Shown: positions 58,433-64,000 of the stretch, piece after piece
Layout of the letters: each line of letters begins with the position of its first letter
Numbering within the stretch: position 1 is the stretch's first letter
NCBI RefSeq assembly: GCF_003265705.1
Contig: NW_020312848.1
Coordinates: 58,500,801 to 58,564,800, forward strand
Source of the DNA: Callorhinus ursinus
Lineage: Eukaryota > Chordata > Mammalia > Carnivora > Otariidae
Direction of reading: 5' to 3'
DNA length: 64,000 nucleotides
Notes under the pieces: model-generated
Told to the model about the DNA's origin: nothing
The model's database searches: none
The model's input: the letters and a program-made list of their open reading frames with translations, nothing else
Made by a program: the position numbers and the translations under genes

Positions 58433-58593
58433 CTTTTTTTTAATTTATTTATTAATGAGAGACACAGAGAGGCAGAGGGAGAAGCAGACTCCCAAGGAGC
58501 AGGGAGCCTGGTGCGGGACCCGATCCCAGGACTCTGGGATCGTGACCTGAGCTGAAGGCAGACACTTAACCATCTGAGCCACCCCAGCACCCT
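58433..58593 (-). mobile_element. Can-SINE, short
   Basis: TTTTTTTAATTTATTTATTAATG start, GGGACCCGATCCCAGGAC middle, GAGCCACCCCAGCACCC end. Short flanks AAATTCTT at 58425-58432 and 58598-58605. Confidence 0.9.
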
Positions 58594-58737
58594 GATGAAA
58601 TTCTTAAGATCAAATGTTGGGAAGTTAATTTATAACTGCACAGATAGAGAATTTGGGAGATTTACTTAATTCCAGATGTGTACATTTTCATTTCAAGGGA
58701 AAATGAAGGCAGGAACTAGAAGAATTTCTTAAGTCTT

Positions 58738-58938
58738 TTTTTTTTTTTTAAGATTTTATGTATTCATTTGACAGAGAGAGACGCAGCAAGAGAGAGAACA
58801 CAAGCAGGGGGAGTGGGAAGGGGAGAAAGCAGGCTTCCCATGGAGCAGGGAGCCCAATGCAGGGTTCGATCCCAGGACCCTGGGATCATGACCTGAGCTG
58901 AAGGCAGATGCTTGACGACTGGGCCACCCAGGCGCCCC
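58738..58938 (-). mobile_element. Can-SINE
   Basis: T-run, AAGATTTTATGTATTC, GA-rich body, and the end GGGCCACCCAGGCGCCCC. Duplications AGAATTTCTTAAGTCTT (58721-58737) and AGAACTCCTTAAGTCTT (58939-58955) have two mismatches. Confidence 0.94.
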
Positions 58939-58955
58939 AGAACTCCTTAAGTCTT

Positions 58956-60475
58956 ATGGATTGGATATGCCTAGGTTTATCTACCCCTTGGAGAGATGTA
59001 TTTATTTTTTCAAGGTCTAGAGTGAGAACTCAGGATCCTATCCATCTTGTCTCTAAGAAGCAAAGATTTTTCTCTCTCTTCAGGAGGGTAGTGGGAGGCA
59101 ACTATCTCTTTCTCTTGTATGTAAGCAGAGAAAACCCACTTTCCTGTTTGTTGCTTATGTTACAGACTTTGTATCAGTAAGATATTTGACTTGTTTTTCC
59201 TTGTATCAATCCAGCTGTAAGAATAGGGATATAGTGAAACACGTTGTCATTATTTCCTTTTTCATTAGATAACCATGATATATCTCTGTTACAGAGCACC
59301 TTATGTTTATGTCCAGGATAAAATCAATAAGTTGAATGTTAAAAATGCCACAAGGACTATCACCACAATCTAAGAGAAAACAGTAATAAGTAGAGTGGAT
59401 ATGTTCTTAGGAGTTAAGGATGCCCTACCTGGTCTCTAAAAATGATTCAGAATCAACATTAAAGGGATTAATAATTTGGAGGTCATCATTGGATGAAATT
59501 GAAGGTCTCTAATCACTGAGTGAGATCTAGGAATTTATTTCAGAGCTAAAGTAGTTCAGAATTGAGCAGTAATAATAGCACGTGAAACTTGTACCTACCT
59601 TCTAACTCAAAGCAAAGACTAAAGAGGTGGAATGTACTATTAAAAACCCATATAAGGAAAAAAAATATATTGCTTCAAAATAAATTAATGGAAAATTGAT
59701 GTAAATGCTGCCAGATTTCAATTGAATAATTAAGAAAACACAAAAAGGATAAATTTACCTTCTTTAATTGATGGGCTATTCCCCATATCCTTCTGGGATA
59801 ATGCCACACCTAAAACGGGGAGGGGGAGGAAGGAAGTGGTAGAATTAGGTCCACTTAATATAGATAAATTATACATTAAAAGACAGAAGTTATAGGTGAT
59901 TCCTGTAAAGATGATAACAAGAGCAGCTTCCCTGTATAAGCAGAGTGATGATGCAAAAATATAATTTCTATAATAAAATAGAAATTATTTCATATTGTTT
60001 TTTTAGATTTCTTGTTAAATCTGTATATTTTTTTACAAGACTTTAGAGTTTTATGAGAGTGGTTCCAATAAAAAAAGCTTGCTGATTCCCAATCCTGAAT
60101 AGTTCCCAATCCTGAAAAATATAAATGATGTATTTAATATGTTAATCAGTAATTTCAATTTATTCTAAAACTGGTTATTAATTGTGCAGAAATAAAATAC
60201 AATTGATGTTTTGTTGGAATCTTATTTTTTCAAATAATTTTAAAAAATGATTATAGTTATAGACCAATATGTAAGCAATTATGAGATTTATGAATCCACT
60301 GACAATCCTTTAGCATCAACTCATTTATATGTTGATGAAGCTCACTAATATTTTGGAACAATCAAACTGACAGTTATATTACTTAAAGGAAACAGCTTGT
60401 TACTACTAAACAGACATCCTGGTATCATTAATTCTTAATCACTTGTAGAGATGACTTTAAATATTTCTACTCACT
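58956..60475. other. Unannotated interval
   Basis: No gene or nameable repeat. The frame 58908-59180 starts in the SINE head and is not a gene. Confidence 0.4.
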
Positions 60476-60488
60476 AAAAATAAGCCCA

Positions 60489-60664
60489 GGGCGCCTGGGT
60501 GGCTCAGTTGGTTAAGCGACTGCCTTCGGCTCAGGTCATGATCCTGGAGTTCCAGGATCGAGTCCCACATCGCTTCTCCCTCTGACCCTCTTCCCTCTCA
60601 TGCTCTCTCTCTCTCATTCTCTCTCTCTCAAATAAGTAAATAAAATCTTTAAAAAAAATAAATG
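60489..60664 (+). mobile_element. Can-SINE with internal deletion
   Basis: GGGCGCCTGGGTGGCTCAG head. The text jumps from GAGTCCCACATCG to CTTCTCCCTCTGACCC, so part of the middle is missing. AAATAAGTAAATAAAATCTT tail. Duplications with ATAAGCCCA at 60476-60488 and about 60665-60675. Confidence 0.93.
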
Positions 60665-60675
60665 AAATAAGCCCA

Positions 60676-61077
60676 AATATCTTACATTATTTTAGGTACT
60701 ATATAGAAATGTTCTCTCCATGGATTAATTTCTGAAACACTGCCATCTTGTGGTGTTCTTTACAGAACCTCTATGAGTCATTTACTATATGGACTTTTGG
60801 TGAAAACGAATATTGTCCTCTAATGAGATTAATAAATAGACCCAAATGAATACCATGGAAACCTAGAGATTAATAATAACCTTATCTTTTCAATTATGAA
60901 ATATCTCCTTAGTATTCACATAGGTGGGGAGTTCTAAGGTAGTATTTCAGAAGCAAAGAATCATCTTATTTGCCTATAAATTTGTTAATAGGAAATATTT
61001 CAAAGAGAAATTTAATCAAATACCAACTCATATTCTCTCTGGAGAGAAAACCCTCTGTTTTGTCTCAGTCCCATTTA
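60676..61077. other. Unannotated short interval
   Basis: No gene or repeat recognised. Confidence 0.4.
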
Positions 61078-61210
61078 TTTCAGTACAACAGCTACTTAGT
61101 ATATTTTTATAAGTTTGACAAATTATTTAGCAAACAAACATGGGCTACTGTTTTTCTTTTGGCCCTTTGTGGAACCAGATCCCATTTGCATTATGATTTA
61201 GACCAAGTTC
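61078..61210 (+). repeat. Direct repeat, copy 1
   Basis: It runs from TTTCAGTACAACAGCTACTT to TTTAGACCAAGTTC and recurs at 62029-62154. The copies share long identical blocks such as GACAAATTATTTAGCAAAC and TTGGCCCTTTGTGGAACC. Copy 1 has eight extra bases (GGCTACTG). The frames 60924-61251 that cross it have no domain. Confidence 0.95.
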
Positions 61211-61479
61211 ATGTGTCGAAGACAACCAAACCATTATCAGCCTGTCTCTGAAAGTCCTGGTGGAGGAGAGCTGCCTGCCTGCTGATCTGGTTCATCCTGA
61301 ACTGTCACAGGCACAAGAACTGAACTTCCGTCTTGACAGAGTAATCACGTTTTTGGTCCCTTTGTCACAGTAGCTGACATTACTCTAACATACATTTATA
61401 AATGCATATGTATGAATATGATTAAAAAGTAGAATTGTGCCATATATACTGTTTCACTTAATGATACATTGCATCAACA

Positions 61480-62016
61480 GATACCTTTTTAATGTTTTTT
61501 CAGTCTTATTGTGAAGAATGTCAAATCTACAGAGGAGTTGAAAGAACAGTACAAATAATACCCATTACTCTTTAGCTTGTCAGTTTGCATGCGTATGCTC
61601 TCATACACGCGTGCGCTCTCTATATTTTTCTGAAAAATTTCAAAGTAACTAGACTTCATGATACTTCACCCCTAAATACTTAAACATGCATCTCCTATCA
61701 AAACATTCTCCTACAAAGCCACAATACCATTTATCTTAACTAAGAAAATGTAATAGTTCCATGACATTAATATGTGGAACATATTCAAATTGTCCAAAAA
61801 AAAATTTTTAGCTGTTTGTTTTGATCTATGATCTAATCAAAGTACATGCATTGCATGCAGTTTCTATGTCCCTTTTGTCTTTGGTTTTCTGCGTCTCTTG
61901 CTTTTTCATGTTTTTTTACTGTTTTGAGGAGTCCCAGCCTCATAGGTCTTATGTTCTGAATTTGATTGTTTCCTCATAATAAAATTCAGGTTAACCATTT
62001 TTGGTATGCACATTCT
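61480..62016. mobile_element. Possible old L1-type 3' sequence
   Basis: TCTTATTGTGAAGAATGTCAAATC, AACATGCATCTCCTATC, CACAATACCATTTATC, CAAATTGTCCAAAAAAAA and CTGCGTCTCTTGC recall a mammal-wide old L1 3' stretch. Orientation is not certain. It ends against a 12-A run at 62017-62028. Confidence 0.45.
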
Positions 62017-62028
62017 AAAAAAAAAAAA

Positions 62029-62154
62029 TTTCAGTACAACAACTACTTAGTATATTTTATATAAGTTTGACAAATTATTTAGCAAACAAACATGTTTTTC
62101 TTTTGGCCCTTTGTGGAACCAGATCCCATTTGCATTATGATTTAGACCAAGTTC
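62029..62154 (+). repeat. Direct repeat, copy 2
   Basis: Second copy of 61078-61210, preceded directly by twelve A. Right after it the last segment is itself duplicated (GATTTAGACCAAGTTCCA then GATTTAGATCAAGTTCCA, 62139-62176). Confidence 0.95.
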
Positions 62155-62176
62155 CAAGATTTAGATCAAGTTCCAG

Positions 62177-64000
62177 GGGATATATTCTTTTTTAGACACA
62201 GTTGTGTTGAATGATCCAGGATTATTTAAAATTTTCTTACTCTTCCTATCCACAGAATATAGATATACAACTAATAAAGAGAAGCGAGTTTTAGCTATAG
62301 TCTATTTTATCACTGAAATATGATTAGTTTAATTGATCTCTTGTTTCCTAGTTTGACTCCAAATTAAGCTCAACTGTTTACAGAAAGCCAAGTTAGATAT
62401 TTACCTCTGTTGAAGACAGGCAGAAGGATATTCAACATGATTTGAAGGCCACTTCAAAACTTTTTCATAAATTACTGGCAAAAATCACAATCTCCATATG
62501 ACTCTATAAACTCTGACATACTAATTTAAATGATAGATTATATCACTTTATGCTGTTTTGTAAAGGTTTTTTGTTACTCAAATATTAAATAGAAATAACA
62601 AAACTTATGAAAATTTAGCTTCAATAAAGAGAAATCCCGGGGTCTTTTATACTAAGAGAGTGCCTAGATCTGCAATAATGCACCAAAAGCATTGCATAGA
62701 TTGTGAACATAGGAACGGTGTCTAAAAACACTTTTGAGATCAGCTTAGGTTTCCTCTGGTAACTGAAGCAGAAGGAAGCATTTTGCAAGTGATACCAGGG
62801 TAAAATGCCCAGAAGCTTTGAGTATTGAAGCGGTTTTCACAGAATGAAAGGAAAAGTCCTTGTGAGGCAACTTTGCCCTTGCTCTCAAGACACTCTTATA
62901 TTTTCTGCAGCAGAAATTAATGTGAGTACTATCAATGAACTCAGCCTTGTAATAAGTTCTGCTTATATCTTTGCCAAATGTTTTGTGTATCTCTGTATTC
63001 TGTTCCAAAAAATTCAAGTGCTTTTACTTTTCCCTGTGAAACATTAACTTATAGAGTAACCTCGGTATTTTCCTTTAGGATTGAATCCTGAGATGTAATC
63101 AAGAATATTATTGCCCTTCCTTTTCATGACTTCAAATGTTCAGTTTCAAAGTAATCAATTTTAATAGGAGGAGAAAGGATAATGGTTCTGAATAAGTACC
63201 AATGCTGATATGGTAAGACCAAAATAATATATTTTTATATGAGTGATAACATCCTCCACTAATGCCTATTATTGTTAATGTTTTAATTCAAAGTAACATC
63301 TGAGTATAAAAAGCAATTTTTATAGATATAAATTCAATCATTATTAGATATGACAAAATAAGAATCTTGGCCAAATGCCACTTGTTAAAAATACGATTTT
63401 TGAATAAAAAATCATACTGATATGTATGTGATATTAAAAATATAACTCATGCACATGAGATTAAATACATATGAAGGAGATACTTTATTAGTTTTGTGTA
63501 ATATAAAGGCACATTGTACCTGAAAACTTATATTAATCACATTAATATACAAATATTACAGATTTAGAGTTTAATATTTCTAGAAAATGACAATTTTAAA
63601 TTTAAGCCTCTTCAATGCAGGTCTTTTTGAAATATATTTGATTTGAAAGACATTTGTGTATCTATGCTGCCATAACTTCTTTAAGAGATCTGCATATTTT
63701 TAACAAGCGTGTTTCATAGAAGAGTATTTCTGAACATAAAATCAAGAAGATGCTTAAAAATCAAATGTATTAAAGCCTAAGCAGAAACTCAAGCATGCTG
63801 TTAAAATGTAAACTGAGGCACATTAAATTTTTCAAGTGTTTATTTGTGTATGCATTCTTTCTAGTCTGGCCGTGACAAACCAGAGGTGATTAGGGGCCTT
63901 CCACAGACAGGGGCTTTTATAGAGAAGATCTGGAAGCAAAGCAAGGGAATTATTGGATTGGCTATATCTTAAGCAGTTACCTTATGTGGGAAAGCCTAGT
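62177..64000. other. Unannotated interval to the end of the window
   Basis: AT-rich DNA with no recognisable gene or repeat. Overlapping frames 62745-63017 (minus) and 62844-63047 (plus) have no domain. Confidence 0.4.

Noticed and set aside
1..64000. CRISPR arrays, bacterial operons, phage or plasmid features
   Set aside because: Sequence composition and repeats are mammalian. The regular repeats seen are microsatellites and retrotransposons, with no spacer-repeat structure.

Overview
The window is mammalian nuclear DNA from a carnivoran. Its diagnostic content is about two dozen tRNA-derived Can-SINEs, recognisable by a GGCGCCTGGGTGGCTCAG-type head, a CT-rich middle and an AAATAAATAAAATCTT-type tail. 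There are also several copies of a carnivore L1 whose 3' end carries GAATCACAGACCTGTACC and CATAATAAA motifs. The SINE type looks like that of non-canid caniforms (bears, seals, mustelids and relatives) rather than dog or cat. That placement is an inference from memory of the families. No bacterial or viral genome organisation is present.

I find no host protein-coding exon, functional RNA gene or CpG-island promoter that is not explained by a repeat. The longest open frames are decayed L1 ORFs. The window is an AT-rich, gene-poor or intronic tract built by successive retrotransposon insertions into older mammalian repeats (MIR, L1M, MaLR/MLT1 and ERV-L/MLT2 LTRs).

Layout. 0-8 kb: an MLT1-type LTR, an L1M tail, a young L1 tail, a GAAG microsatellite with a 10-N gap, a second MLT1 LTR and a SINE. 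8.3-15.6 kb: one near-full-length L1 with perfect 15-bp target-site duplications, a 1.8-kb 5' UTR, a broken ORF1, a broken ORF2 with a SINE inside it, and a composite 3' UTR. 17-26 kb: ancient L1M pieces carrying younger SINEs and L1 tails, including two SINEs that used the same target site. 27-39 kb: SINEs, MIRs, LTR remnants and an L1M piece. 39-42 kb and 49-51.5 kb: two long L1M copies, both on the minus strand. 44-49 kb: an L1 tail, a SINE, a MIR and an LTR-like stretch. 52-61 kb: a SINE nested in an older SINE, an L1MA tail, more SINEs, an ERV1-like solo LTR and another L1 tail. 61-62.2 kb: an unusual direct repeat of about 130 bp whose copies lie about 950 bp apart. 62.2-64 kb: nothing recognisable.

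The genes do not form a pathway. The functional logic is that of retrotransposition: L1 ORF2-type machinery (endonuclease plus reverse transcriptase) would have mobilised both the L1s and the SINEs, and the A-tails and target-site duplications seen here are its signature. I did not find a convincing undescribed biological system. The most interesting sequence-level observations are the composite L1 3' UTR with a fossil internal A-tract, the double SINE insertion at one site, and the direct repeat at 61-62 kb. All family names rest on recognition by eye and were not checked against a repeat library.
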